Positions 26,681-36,433 of a stretch of 64,000 nucleotides of DNA are shown piece after piece; the first letter of the stretch is position 1; every line of letters begins with the position of its first letter. The notes under the pieces are model-generated. The model was given only the letters and a program-made list of their open reading frames with translations, did not search any database and was not told the origin of the DNA. The stretch lies in NCBI RefSeq assembly GCF_020829645.1, contig NZ_JAIVFS010000003.1, positions 62,001 through 126,000 on the forward strand, written 5' to 3'. The DNA is from Nostoc mirabile CHAB5784 (GTDB lineage Bacteria > Cyanobacteriota > Cyanobacteriia > Cyanobacteriales > Nostocaceae). Position numbers and translations under genes: made by a program.

Positions 26681-29413
26681 TCAGTTTTCCGGCACTTTCT
26701 CAAAACGAAATCCACCCGCTTCTATACTTCCACACTTTTTGCTACTACCTCCAACTACTCGGACTAAAACTGGTTTAGCATCTTTCCGTTCACCGTTGAT
26801 GAATTGGAGTGCATCACCTGAAGTTTTGTCAGGTGGTAGCTTTATAGATTTTAAGTTTTCAATTACATCCTTTCTAGAGGGATTTTTGGACTGTGGTATT
26901 GCTGCGATAAAAGCCTGAGTAGCATCATAACTAGAAGCTGTTCCCCAGTCAATTTTATCTTCCCATCTATTGCAAGCTCGCTTTGCAAATTCTTCTGAGT
27001 TTTTCTCTTCAGGAAACCAGGGAACTGTCAATATTAAACCTTCAACACCTTCTTTAGCTTGTTTTAAAATTTCTGAAGTATACAGAGTTCCTCCTCCCAA
27101 CAATGGTAAATTTCTTAATTCTGGAGAGACGATTTTTTTATAACTAACAATTTTAATTACAGTAGAAACTGACTCTGTATTTGGGAAAAAAACAACCGCA
27201 TCTGGATGATTTATAGAAGCGAGATTTTCCATAAATTCTCCCTTTAAGTTTTGTTGTGAATCTTCCAAATCTATAGATGATTGAACTTTTCCACGTTGTT
27301 CCTTAAAGGAGACTTCAAACTTTTCTTTGATGTCTTTACTGTAAGCATCTCTATTATAGTAAATAACAACTTTTTTTATATTATGATTGATAGCATAATC
27401 GGCTAAGTATTTAGCAGCAACTTTAGTAGAAAGGATTGTCCTGAAAAAACCTTTACCTTTTAATTCTGTACTGGCGCTAGTAGCGGCTATCATTGCCAAA
27501 TCATTATTTTGATATTCCTCAAGTGCAGATTTACTAGCTTGGCTAGCATTGTGACCAATCACTGCTAATACATCTGAGTCTTTAATTAACTCTTTAGCAA
27601 CTTTTGGAGCTTGATCTGGATTATTACGATCATCGGCTATCCTGACATTCAAAAGTCTACTTTTAAAACCAACTTTTTCGTTCGGCTTATTAAAATCATT
27701 TTGGGCTAGAGCGACTCCTCTCAATATTGCAATAGCAGATGATCTTCTCGCATACATAGGTAAAACTACAGCCACGGTTATAGGCTTGTTGTTCATCTTT
27801 TTTGCCTGTTCGTGGGCTAAGGAATTATTGTAATAAATCGCTACTTCAGGATCACTTTTGTCTATATCTTTAGATGTTTTAAAAAACTCTATTGCTTTTG
27901 AATAATCACCTTTATTGAAAGCTTCAACCCCCTTGTTTTGATAAGAAATTTCATCACCTAAAAAGAAAGACTTTTCTCCTTGGCTAAAGAGTTCTGGATT
28001 TAAAACGTAAGGTACACGCAACCACTCTGATTGAATTGTTTTTTGTAATTGAAATACACTTACTCCAGCAATAATCATCATACTGACAGTTATTCCTGCA
28101 AGTAAGCGCTGAAAACGTTCTTTTTTTTGGATTTTAATTCCTAAATTAGCTATTTCTAGTACTTGGCTAGCATCAATAAATTGGTAATCTTCAATATTCA
28201 GAATTTTACCATCACGCCATGCAATTGCTTTTTGTAATTGTTGACCTTGCAATAGCGATGATTTATCTTGACGGTTAGATGATAACCATCTCAGTAATTG
28301 TTCTTCATAGGGTCGCATCTCTGCTAACATTTCAGCAACCCAATTAGAATTAAATACTGATTCATAAATGAGGTTGTAAACCTTTAATTTACCATTCCTT
28401 TCTTCTAGCAAACCAGACAGAATCAGTTCACTTTGTTCTAAACTGTCATTTACTGATAATTCTTTATCTTGCAAAACTTTAAGATAGAATTTAAGCAATT
28501 TAACAAGAGGTTCTTTACTATTAATAATCCTATTATGAATAGTTCTTAAATGTTGGGGTTCATCCTGATATTCCCAATTTTCAATTATGCGTAATTTTAC
28601 TAATCCCTCTATCCATTTAGAGATTAAATTTTCATCACTAGGAATTATATTTTCATCATCTGCAATTATTTTGAATATTTTTTGTGTGAGAAATGGTTGC
28701 CCGCCAGTCCATTTAAGTATTTCTCTAAGAATATATTCAGCAATTATAGGATCATTAATTTTACCTTCTAATCCTCTAGTTAAAGGTCGAGCTTCCTGTA
28801 ATGAAAACCCATTTAATTGGATTGCTTCGCCAATATTAAAGGGTGTGCGTCGCGTATCTTGGATTAATTGAGAAGGTGTAGCTACTCCTAGTAATACAAA
28901 GGTAACTCGTTCATAAATTGGGTTATTAGCGCGTTCATTATAACAAAATCTAATAAAACCAAAAAAATCATCAGTGGGGAAATCCAAACTGAGAACAGTG
29001 TCAATCTCATCTATAAAAATAACAATTTTTTGCTCAATTTCTGCTAATAACTTATTCTCGAAAAAAGAACTTAATCGATCTAATGGAGTTAAATTTGATA
29101 ACGACTCTGTTTGTAAATAAAATTTATCTGCGATATTTTTGATTAAACTATTATACCATTGTTCCTCAGTAAACCCTTTAGTTCCAAGCTTATCTAGACT
29201 GATTACTACACATCTAAAGCCTGCTGTTTCTAAGTTTTTCTTGACTCTTACCCGCAAGCTAGATTTACCCATCTGTCGAGAGTTAAATACATAGCAAAAA
29301 TTACCTGCTTCCAGTTTCTCATAAAGGTTTCTGTCAGCTTGTCGCTCTATATAACTAGGATCGTCAAGATTTAAATCTCCACCTACATGATAATATTTTT
29401 GTCCTTGATTCAT
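26681..29413 (-). CDS. Membrane-anchored STAND-like ATPase with extracytoplasmic binding domain
   Basis: The 910-residue protein has three parts. Residues 1-430 are an AAA-like/STAND ATPase with P-loop NSRQMGKSS (44-52) and Walker B KIVIFIDEID (129-138). Residues 437-456 are a single membrane segment (LLAGITVSMMIIAGVSVFQL). Residues about 490-525 look TPR-like, and 544-895 are a type I periplasmic-binding fold of the Leu/Ile/Val-receptor kind (AVVLPMYARRSSAIAILRGV, VIGHNASQASKSA, SSYDATQAFIAAI). It therefore looks like a transmembrane sensor that reports an outside ligand to an inside ATPase. It lies 27 bases behind the CHAT protease gene in one operon. The ligand and output are not known. 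Confidence 0.87.
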   Translation of the reverse strand: MNQGQKYYHVGGDLNLDDPSYIERQADRNLYEKLEAGNFCYVFNSRQMGKSSLRVRVKKNLETAGFRCVVISLDKLGTKGFTEEQWYNSLIKNIADKFYLQTESLSNLTPLDRLSSFFENKLLAEIEQKIVIFIDEIDTVLSLDFPTDDFFGFIRFCYNERANNPIYERVTFVLLGVATPSQLIQDTRRTPFNIGEAIQLNGFSLQEARPLTRGLEGKINDPIIAEYILREILKWTGGQPFLTQKIFKIIADDENIIPSDENLISKWIEGLVKLRIIENWEYQDEPQHLRTIHNRIINSKEPLVKLLKFYLKVLQDKELSVNDSLEQSELILSGLLEERNGKLKVYNLIYESVFNSNWVAEMLAEMRPYEEQLLRWLSSNRQDKSSLLQGQQLQKAIAWRDGKILNIEDYQFIDASQVLEIANLGIKIQKKERFQRLLAGITVSMMIIAGVSVFQLQKTIQSEWLRVPYVLNPELFSQGEKSFFLGDEISYQNKGVEAFNKGDYSKAIEFFKTSKDIDKSDPEVAIYYNNSLAHEQAKKMNNKPITVAVVLPMYARRSSAIAILRGVALAQNDFNKPNEKVGFKSRLLNVRIADDRNNPDQAPKVAKELIKDSDVLAVIGHNASQASKSALEEYQNNDLAMIAATSASTELKGKGFFRTILSTKVAAKYLADYAINHNIKKVVIYYNRDAYSKDIKEKFEVSFKEQRGKVQSSIDLEDSQQNLKGEFMENLASINHPDAVVFFPNTESVSTVIKIVSYKKIVSPELRNLPLLGGGTLYTSEILKQAKEGVEGLILTVPWFPEEKNSEEFAKRACNRWEDKIDWGTASSYDATQAFIAAIPQSKNPSRKDVIENLKSIKLPPDKTSGDALQFINGERKDAKPVLVRVVGGSSKKCGSIEAGGFRFEKVPEN

Positions 29414-29440
29414 TGTTTATTTCACCTATTTTGCTAGTAA

Positions 29441-31033
29441 CTATTCAAGAAAAGCTTGGAAATACAACCGATACAGTTTACAACGTGGCTGAGCACAATT
29501 ACCCTGGAACTTGACTAATCCCAAACGGTACAAAGAGATGGCAATTCTCGGACGTAGCTGAACTGGATTGTTTTCATCCGCAGATATGACTTGAATGAAT
29601 GCTGTTTTCAACTCTGGATTATTTTCAACTTTTTCCAAGAGTTCTTGTAGATAATCTCTGTATGCTCCTGCTAGGGTTGGAGCTTCTTTTAAAAATTGCT
29701 CAAGGGAGTTTTGATGCGATTTAATATGGTCAATACCAGCTGTTAACAGATTTGGATGTCCTCCTACCATATCCATTAGTAGCTCAACTTGTTCAATGTT
29801 CCAGTTTAATCCATATAGCTCGACTAAACGCTGTACCTGCTCCTGCTTAAAGTCTGGTAAATCAATTACTAAACGTAGATTAGCAAGAGGTGAGCTATTG
29901 ATATCTAGCGAGGCATAAACTTCTGTAGAATGGGCAATTATCAAACGGAGTCTTTCCCATATTGCACTCTTTACATCGCCGCACCTTGCCATATCATAAA
30001 AGCTTCGGAGTAGTCTACAAAATTCTTGAGAAAGTTCATTTTGTTCAAAAATTAAATCAACATTATTTAAGGCTAATACCAAATAATTAGCAGTTTTTGG
30101 TAATAAGTATTCCTGAAAGTAACCGATGGTGTTATGCATAGGAGTCCATTGATTGTTCCAACGCTCATTTACCTGATTAGTTAAACCTAGCTCTTGGCTA
30201 ACAGCATCACAGAATGAGCGTAAAAATCTCTCTATGTCGGTTTTAGTTTGGGGATTTATTAACCTGCTACAATTCAACGTTACGGTTTGATAATTATTTG
30301 CTGTCGCATAGGTGAGAATCCTATTCACCAAATATGTTTTTCCCATTTTATCTGGTGCTTTAATTCGGATGAGAGCGCCTGGTTCTCTAATTTCCTGATA
30401 ACATTGCTGTTCAATTGCAGGGCGTTCTATATAAAAATTACTAGAGGATTGCTTGGCTATCTTTCGACGAATAACTGGAGTTAGTTCTTCAGAAATACCT
30501 TCTAGTTGAATCTCTACACACCCAAACTTAAAAGCCTTTTCATGGGAATGATTTGCTCCTAGTGCTTTGTAAAAACCCACAGAAAATGCGATCGCCGCTC
30601 TATCCCCAATAGCAGTATTCATCCCGATGACAAAAGGGATATGCTGGACAATAGCCTCCGCCTGAATCACTGAATGACAAGCATTGAGAAGCACACACTG
30701 GACTTGATTAGCTACTAATTCAAACAATGCAGCTAAAGCTTGGGGCTTGACCGGTTGCACTTGACCAAATGTATTCTCAAAGCAAAGCTCACCCGTACTT
30801 GCACCATGTCCCGAAAAATGCACAATATCAGGCTGAAAATCCAATATTTTTTGGCTGACATCTCCAGGACGTGCGGATAATCCGTACTCTAGCTGAAATC
30901 TTTCTCGTTGGTTGGCTAGTTGTAGTCTTTGCTGGATTTCTCGCAACTCTTGCTGTAAACGCAGTCTAGACGTATCAGTAGGTTCAGCCGTTAAAAACAA
31001 AATTCTCATCTGGCGATCGCTGGCGTAAGTCAT
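29441..31033 (-). CDS. CHAT-domain (caspase-like) protease fused to an ATPase
   Basis: The 530-residue protein opens with a CHAT peptidase domain (residues 9-175). The catalytic pair is His76 (VHFSGHGAS) and Cys119 (LLNACHS), so it should be active. An ATPase module follows with a Walker A of the form APDKMGKT (226-232 region) and sensor-like helices after it. CHAT proteases act as executioners in bacterial death and defence systems. It is the first gene of a two-gene unit with the membrane-anchored sensor ATPase. An internal ATG at 31009 (MRILFLTAEP) is an alternative start. A role in regulated cell death is an inference from domains. Confidence 0.87.
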   Translation of the reverse strand: MTYASDRQMRILFLTAEPTDTSRLRLQQELREIQQRLQLANQRERFQLEYGLSARPGDVSQKILDFQPDIVHFSGHGASTGELCFENTFGQVQPVKPQALAALFELVANQVQCVLLNACHSVIQAEAIVQHIPFVIGMNTAIGDRAAIAFSVGFYKALGANHSHEKAFKFGCVEIQLEGISEELTPVIRRKIAKQSSSNFYIERPAIEQQCYQEIREPGALIRIKAPDKMGKTYLVNRILTYATANNYQTVTLNCSRLINPQTKTDIERFLRSFCDAVSQELGLTNQVNERWNNQWTPMHNTIGYFQEYLLPKTANYLVLALNNVDLIFEQNELSQEFCRLLRSFYDMARCGDVKSAIWERLRLIIAHSTEVYASLDINSSPLANLRLVIDLPDFKQEQVQRLVELYGLNWNIEQVELLMDMVGGHPNLLTAGIDHIKSHQNSLEQFLKEAPTLAGAYRDYLQELLEKVENNPELKTAFIQVISADENNPVQLRPRIAISLYRLGLVKFQGNCAQPRCKLYRLYFQAFLE

Positions 31034-31231
31034 CCAAAACCGTTCCTAAAGTTTAATTAATTGCCTGCATTGTTTTTCACTCACAGTTCCGGTTTAGCAT
31101 ACTTACGAGAAACTACTGAAGTGATTCTACTTGATTTTAATGTTTTATCAAGAAATACAATAATATTTCATTTCGATCAAAATCCAGTCTAGACGGAAAA
31201 TAATTCCTATCCTCACCATGCAGAAAATATC

Positions 31232-31981
31232 ATGTCTCAACTGCAAAGAATTGCGATCGCACCCTCTCAACTCCAACAAGAGCAAATTTTACTCACCAAA
31301 GAACAACAGCATTATTTAGGGCGTGTGTTGCGCTTACGTGAAGGCGATCGCTTTATTGCAATGGATGGTAAGGGAAAATGGTGGTTAGCACAGCTAGTAG
31401 GGAAACAAGCACAGGTTTTAGAAGCGCTTTTGGTGGAAACTGAATTACCTGTATCGATTACCCTGATGGTAGCCTTGCCCAAAGGCAATGGATTTGATGA
31501 AGTTGTGCGGTGTTGTACGGAGTTGGGAGTAGCTTGTATTGCACCAGTATTGAGCGATCGCACTTTGCTTCATCCTAGTCCTCAAAAGCTTGAACGCTGG
31601 CGGCGCATCGCTGCGGAAGCCGCCGAGCAATCAGAGCGCTCTTTTGTGCCGACAATTTTAGAGCCTGTTGCTTTTAATACGGGTTTGTCATTAGTCATTG
31701 GTCATTTGTCATTTGCAAACAGCCAGCAATATATCTGTGTAGCGCGTGGTGAGTTTCCCCATTTAAAAGATTGCTTACAACACAAAGGACAAATGACAAA
31801 TGACGGAGGACAAGAAACAATTGTCATTGCTACTGGCCCAGAGGGAGGATGGACAACACAAGAAATCGAGAATGCGATCGCATTTGGATTTCAACCTGTT
31901 TCCCTTGGTCGCCGCATCCTCAGAGCAGTTACAGCCCCAGTAGTAGCATTATCCTTGATTACCGCAGCTTGTGAAGTATAA
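31232..31981 (+). CDS. rsmE: 16S rRNA (uracil-1498-N3)-methyltransferase
   Basis: RsmE methylates U1498 of 16S rRNA with S-adenosylmethionine. The SPOUT-knot motifs TGPEGGW and SLGRRILRAVTAP are intact and the N-terminal PUA-like part is present (LTKEQQHYLGRVLRLREGD). Between residues about 150 and 195 there is an odd insert encoded by dispersed heptad repeats (see the repeat entry), making the loop longer than in most homologues. The protein reaches a normal C-terminus, so it is probably functional. The TPR gene follows 69 bases later on the same strand. Confidence 0.93.
   Translation: MSQLQRIAIAPSQLQQEQILLTKEQQHYLGRVLRLREGDRFIAMDGKGKWWLAQLVGKQAQVLEALLVETELPVSITLMVALPKGNGFDEVVRCCTELGVACIAPVLSDRTLLHPSPQKLERWRRIAAEAAEQSERSFVPTILEPVAFNTGLSLVIGHLSFANSQQYICVARGEFPHLKDCLQHKGQMTNDGGQETIVIATGPEGGWTTQEIENAIAFGFQPVSLGRRILRAVTAPVVALSLITAACEV
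31684..31812 (+). repeat. Heptad repeat pair inside rsmE, in frame
   Basis: GTCATTAGTCATTGGTCATT with further units lies at 31690-31718, and its inverted partner (GGACAAATGACAAATGACGG) at 31788-31809. The same sequence class otherwise fills gene gaps near 45864, 50254 and 55054. Here it is translated (LSLVIGHLSFAN and KGQMTNDGGQ) without breaking the frame. Confidence 0.72.
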
Positions 31982-32049
31982 ATGATTTATAGCTCACGCA
32001 AAAGATATTTTGCGCGAGACATCACTCCAGCGTGTATTTAAAGTAAGTG

Positions 32050-33123
32050 ATGATTGAGCAAGTTGCGATCGCCTTTGAGCAGAAAGATTATCAAACAGCT
32101 GCTAAATTACTGAAACAGCTGCTAGTAGAATCGCCAGAACATCCTTGGGTACAATTTTATCTCGGTCGGCTACATGAAGTATCTGGAAAGCGCCAGGATG
32201 CAGAAAAAGTGTATCGGCAACTGCTGCGAGATACGAGGAATAGTAGAATAGTGACCCTCGCACGTCAAGGTTTGCGACGGCTACAAGAAATGGAAATAGA
32301 AGAAAGACAAAGAGCCATTTCTCAAGCAACAACCGAAGGGAATAACACCGAACTTGGCGTACTAGTTTTAGAGCCACTCAGTAACGAACTTAAAACACAA
32401 GCGTCTCGAAAATTTGCCCAGATTATGCAGCTAGACCCTTACACTGCAAGGCTGGTACTGCCAAGTCGTGGCTGGAGGTTATACCGCCCTGGCCAAGTGG
32501 GAGAACTAAAGTTTTACGGGAAACAGTTACAGCAGGCTGGCATTCCTTGCTTTTGGGCAACAATAGCTCAAATTCAGCAAATTCAAGTTTATCAAGTCAA
32601 ATATTTTCAAGAATCTACCCCAAAAGCTACAGTTGTTTGCCGTAATGAGACAAATCAACTCGGTTATCTTACCTTTGACTGGTCAGAAGTAACAGCAAGA
32701 GTAGTGGGACTGTTGCCCATTTTTGAGGAAGTGGTAGATCGCAACGTGCGCGGTAAACTGGAACGGAAAACTCAAACACAAGATTATGCCCAGTTTTGTG
32801 ATTTACACATACCTGGTAGACGTTGCATTCTCCGACTTTATGATAACGGCTATGAATTCCAGCAAGGTTTAGAAATTATTCCCCAAGCTAGCCAAAATAC
32901 AATCAGAATTAATTGGAATACTTTATCGAGTTGGATTAACCAGCAACTGCCTCAAGTCCAAATTTGGTCAGATTTCACGTCCTTTGCAGATACAACATTA
33001 GATCAAACAGAAATGCTGGGCCATATTAAGTCTCACATCTATTTGTTGCGTAGGGAACAAACTAATTGGGACTCAGCTTTTCATTTATATAGTGGACTGG
33101 TGTTTGTTAAAGATGCTAATTAG
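32050..33123 (+). CDS. Cyanobacterial TPR-containing protein
   Basis: The 357-residue soluble protein starts MIEQVAIAFEQKDYQTAAKL (ATG at 32050, with a GTG three bases earlier). One or two TPR-like helices fill residues 1-85 (HPWVQFYLGRLHEVSGKRQD). The remainder is a conserved cyanobacterial block with ARLVLPSRGWRLYRPGQVGE and CFWATIAQIQQIQVYQVKYF, for which I know no biochemical role. It follows rsmE by 68 bases and ends in a gap with a GAGACGCGA hairpin. Confidence 0.75.
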   Translation: MIEQVAIAFEQKDYQTAAKLLKQLLVESPEHPWVQFYLGRLHEVSGKRQDAEKVYRQLLRDTRNSRIVTLARQGLRRLQEMEIEERQRAISQATTEGNNTELGVLVLEPLSNELKTQASRKFAQIMQLDPYTARLVLPSRGWRLYRPGQVGELKFYGKQLQQAGIPCFWATIAQIQQIQVYQVKYFQESTPKATVVCRNETNQLGYLTFDWSEVTARVVGLLPIFEEVVDRNVRGKLERKTQTQDYAQFCDLHIPGRRCILRLYDNGYEFQQGLEIIPQASQNTIRINWNTLSSWINQQLPQVQIWSDFTSFADTTLDQTEMLGHIKSHIYLLRREQTNWDSAFHLYSGLVFVKDAN

Positions 33124-33284
33124 TTATACAAATAAACTATCCTAACCCAAACCTAAAAGATACAGTTGTAGTGGATAAATTAAGCGATCGCTCCTACTTT
33201 GGAGAGTTCTTCCATCTACAACTGCTAAACTTGTCTTGATATTGCGTATTTACACTTAAATTATTGGTAGTAGAAAGACACGAA

Positions 33285-33308
33285 AGAGACGCGAAATCTC
33301 GCGTCTCT
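33285..33308. terminator. Hairpin in a convergent gap
   Basis: AGAGACGCGA and TCGCGTCTCT form a perfect 10-bp stem around a 4-base loop, between the stops of two converging genes. It belongs to the dispersed GAGACGCGA repeat type and may end both transcripts, although no strong U-tract follows. Confidence 0.6.
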
Positions 33309-33313
33309 GTGAT

Positions 33314-33856
33314 TTAACCAGGGGTTTTAACCTGACGTGCCATGTCTAGGTAAGCGCTCATATTTGCCCCGGGACGCCGACGACCATTAGAGCTAGTAGC
33401 CGAAGGAGCGAGATATTTAGGCGCAAAGGTAGTTTCCTTTGGCTCCTCTTTGAGGACTTTGGCTGCTGCGGCTTTTGCATTTTTGCCAGGTTCAATTTTA
33501 AGACCCTCAGCAGTCTGCACTAGCGTAACATCGGCTGGTTTGGGATTTTTAGCTGGTTTTTCCTTAGTTTTAGCTGCGGCGGTTTTTGTTCCGTTCAATG
33601 AAGCTAGCTTGGATGCTTCTGGTGCTTCTGGTGCTTCTGGTGCTTCTGATCCAATTGTTGCCGTTACTTTTTTAACATTCGATACAACTGTCTCTGCTAC
33701 TTTCTTCGCGTTCGATGCCACTTCTTGAGCAGCATCTTTAGCAGCATCTTTGGCTTCGTCCAATTCCAAGAAGTAGCCGTTGCTTTTCTTCTTTCCTCGT
33801 AACAGTCCGGTAACGAAATCCAAAATACCTGAAATTAACTTTTTGATAAAATCCAT
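33314..33856 (-). CDS. Ala/Lys-rich cyanobacterial protein
   Basis: The 180-residue protein opens with a hydrophobic or amphipathic helix (MDFIKKLISGILDFVTGLLR) followed by a basic GKKKSNG, then a long Ala/Lys/Glu/Val helical region (AKDAAKDAAQEVASNAKKVA). A short EAPEAPEAPEA run is coded by perfect 9-bp tandem units near 33617-33650. It ends with a small conserved motif (NMSAYLDMARQVKTPG). The N-terminal amphipathic helix suggests membrane association. I know no function. Confidence 0.72.
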   Translation of the reverse strand: MDFIKKLISGILDFVTGLLRGKKKSNGYFLELDEAKDAAKDAAQEVASNAKKVAETVVSNVKKVTATIGSEAPEAPEAPEASKLASLNGTKTAAAKTKEKPAKNPKPADVTLVQTAEGLKIEPGKNAKAAAAKVLKEEPKETTFAPKYLAPSATSSNGRRRPGANMSAYLDMARQVKTPG

Positions 33857-34372
33857 TACAATTACTCCTGCCTTTTACCTTTTATATTTGAAACTCGACC
33901 GTAATTGTTAAAAATTACGACAAAATGTTACATTTTCTACTTTGCGTCACCCCATTGTGGTGACAACCCTTATAGGTTTGTCCTTAATCAACATTGTATG
34001 TAGTAAAACTATTAGGCAAATCTTCTTTTGCAAGCACTTGCGACCTGTATACACCAAGAACTAATTATTAAATTTTACTGTAACTAAGAGCAAGATTCTG
34101 AAAGCTGGCTTTACAAAATTTAACATTTCTTTGTTTGAAAATTACTTATTGGAAAAAAGTAAGCGCTTTACTTTCAACCAGTGGGAGGAGTGTCATAGCC
34201 TGTTGGCAAATAGCGCTGGCTATAAGTTAAATTTTATACGAACTCTTTTTGGGAGCATTTCAGTTTTGCAAAAATGTCTTTTAAAGACTCCAAAAAGCAA
34301 CAGCTTCAATTTGTAGAGCAGTATCTACCTACAAAAGTGAAATATACCCGTTAATTCAGCCAGATTTTGTAA
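33857..34372. other. Divergent gap
   Basis: These 516 bases hold the promoters of the Ala/Lys-rich gene and the lipase gene. GTCACCCCATTGTGGTGAC near 33945-33963 is an imperfect palindrome that could be an operator or hairpin. A 61-codon open frame (34131-34316) shows no family resemblance and is not called. Confidence 0.5.
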
Positions 34373-35008
34373 ATGAACATTGAAAATCAACAACGCAATC
34401 CCGTTTTGTTAATACACGGAATTGACGACACAGAGGCAGTTTTCCATAAAATGGCGGCTCAGTTAAGACTACAGGGTTGGTCTGTATATTCTCTCGATCT
34501 CGTACCTAATAATGGTAATGTAGGTCTTGATAAGTTGGCAAAACAAGTAGCAGATTATGTTACAGCCACCTTTGCACCAGAACAACGTCTGGATTTAGTA
34601 GGCTTCAGCATGGGAGGAATTGTCAGCCGTTACTATGTTCAGCGACTGGGAGGAATTAACCGCGTACAGAGGTTTATAACGATCTCTTCGCCCCATAATG
34701 GAACTGTGGTTGCTTATGGTTCCCGGCGTCCTGGTTGCGTACAAATGCGCCCCGACAGCATTTTTCTCAAAGATTTAAATTCTGATGCTGTAATATTGGG
34801 GCAGCTAAATTTTACGTCTATCTGGACACCTTACGATTTGATGATTGTCCCAGCGAATAGTTCACAAATGTCCGTAGGAAGCGAAGTCATAGTACCAGTT
34901 GCTCTACACCCTTGGATGCTAACAGACCCCAGGAGTCTAGCAGTAGTAAAAGCAGCTTTAACAGAGCCTATTAAGCTACCCTTACTGAATAAAAAATCCA
35001 GTCAGTAG
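34373..35008 (+). CDS. Lipase-like alpha/beta hydrolase
   Basis: The 211-residue protein has the lipase signature: oxyanion HG in NPVLLIHGIDD, the nucleophile elbow DLVGFSMGGIVSRYY with Ser near residue 80, an acidic residue probably in WTPYDLMIVP, and His in VALHPWML. It resembles triacylglycerol-lipase or esterase-type hydrolases of the EstA/LipA kind. No signal peptide is seen, so it acts in the cytoplasm or on the inner membrane face. The substrate is unknown. Confidence 0.85.
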   Translation: MNIENQQRNPVLLIHGIDDTEAVFHKMAAQLRLQGWSVYSLDLVPNNGNVGLDKLAKQVADYVTATFAPEQRLDLVGFSMGGIVSRYYVQRLGGINRVQRFITISSPHNGTVVAYGSRRPGCVQMRPDSIFLKDLNSDAVILGQLNFTSIWTPYDLMIVPANSSQMSVGSEVIVPVALHPWMLTDPRSLAVVKAALTEPIKLPLLNKKSSQ

Positions 35009-35210
35009 CTAGTACCGCAAGGCGGAAGTCACGCATTCACGCATTCACGCATAATTGTATTCCGAGCTTCTTGCGCCATTTGAAATGGTATATTTATTTA
35101 CGCCGTGCTGTACTAGAATGCTTGCCACACTGGATTGATTCATCTTTAATTACGAATTACGTAAGCGTTGCGGTAGCGAGGAACGAGCGTCATTACGAAT
35201 TACGAATTAC

Positions 35211-35642
35211 TTAAGTCCTATCCCCAATTTGCGTATGTTCGTAACTCCCAAAAATCGCCTCTGGGTGACGATAATACTTGAACTCCATGAGGTTATAAAA
35301 GGGATCTTCTAAAAAGAAAGTGCGATGCTCAAGAGGAGAACCAACAAAGCGGTTTTTGGTTTCCTCACGAAAAAGTAGCTGTTGTTGTTGTGCCCTTTCT
35401 AGTAAGTCTTGCCAGTCACGTTCTTGGGTAAAAATTAGCCCAAAGTGTCTAGGATATATAGTGCGTTGCGGTGTCAAGGGTTCTTTGGTGACGTGAGCCA
35501 CTAATTGATGACCGTAGAGACTAAGAATCAGGGCGTGATGGTTTTCACGACCAGGAATGCAGCCCAAGCCATCCACGTAATATGCTTTTGTTTGGGCAAT
35601 GTCAGTCACAGGGAAAGCAAGATGGAATAAAGTTTGGCTCAT
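35211..35642 (-). CDS. VOC-family (glyoxalase/dioxygenase-like) protein
   Basis: The 143-residue protein has the paired beta-alpha-beta-beta-beta layout of the vicinal-oxygen-chelate fold. It begins LFHLAFPVTDIAQTKAYYVD and ends with FFLEDPFYNLMEFKYY, where His8 and the C-terminal Glu are typical metal ligands. Members include glyoxalases, dioxygenases and resistance proteins, and the reaction is not evident here. The flanking gaps contain CCGCAAGGCGG-type repeats. Confidence 0.85.
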   Translation of the reverse strand: MSQTLFHLAFPVTDIAQTKAYYVDGLGCIPGRENHHALILSLYGHQLVAHVTKEPLTPQRTIYPRHFGLIFTQERDWQDLLERAQQQQLLFREETKNRFVGSPLEHRTFFLEDPFYNLMEFKYYRHPEAIFGSYEHTQIGDRT

Positions 35643-36433
35643 AGCTTGTGTGGAAAAGACTAGTAGTTGATGCTATCTACAATTTATGATTAAGTTTTGA
35701 TTGTGGTCAACTTGAACACATTTTTAATTGACATTAACTTATATCCTTTATGCTTATAACTAATATTGGGGATTTCCAAGAAATAAATTATCCAAATAAA
35801 CGTAGACGCAAAGCGGTGAGAGGGTCGCAGTCTTCTCCCAAGGGGAGACGCTAAAAGCGATAGCGTAGCGTTAGCGAGTCCGCGAGCGTCTGGCGGTTCC
35901 CGTCGTTAGCGCAGCGTTAGCGAGTCTTCTGCCAAGGGGAGACGCCAAAGGCGAACGAGCGTCTTGCGTTAGCGACTGTGCGTAGCGTCACCCCCGAACC
36001 CGGAGGGCTTGCCCTCCGGCTACCACTCCAGACACAGAGAAGCCAGTGCGCCCTTGCGGGTTCCCCGACTTGAAGCAACTGGCGCGACACAGAGGAATAA
36101 GGAGGAGAGAGTTTTTTCGCCAGTTTTTTGAGTATCTTTTTATTTGGAAGTCCCTTGGGGACTGAATACCACTTCATCTGCTGCACCCTGCGGCTGTGGA
36201 CTTAGCCCTGCATCTACATAATTTACATTTAATTATTTAGTCTTGTGCAGCTATACTAATTTGGATTTGCACGGGGTACAGACTTAAGACGGCATAAATA
36301 AACACCCATTCCAAATCAACGAAACTCTTACGATGTATTCATTTTGACTTTTTACTTCCGCCTTGCGGTACTAGGGGTAGTAAATTCGTTATTCTGTTGA
36401 TATTCAGACAAAATTACTCATGATTAATTGCTG
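35643..36433. repeat. Gap with a GC-rich dispersed-repeat cluster
   Basis: From about 35805 to 36110 the sequence turns GC-rich and is built of repeated pieces such as AGCGTTAGCGAGTC (35869 and 35908), CAAGGGGAGACGC (twice) and a hairpin GGAGGGCTTGCCCTCC. A TTCCGCCTTGCGGTACTAGG repeat follows at 36356 (also near 53388 and, inverted, near 35011). Open frames across it are by-products of the repeats. Confidence 0.75.

Noticed and set aside
34131..34316. 61-codon plus-strand frame before the lipase gene
   Set aside because: No ribosome site, no recognisable motif and low-complexity AT-rich composition.
35917..36186. 89-codon minus-strand frame
   Set aside because: It lies fully inside the GC-rich repeat cluster; its peptide is a translation of repeat units.
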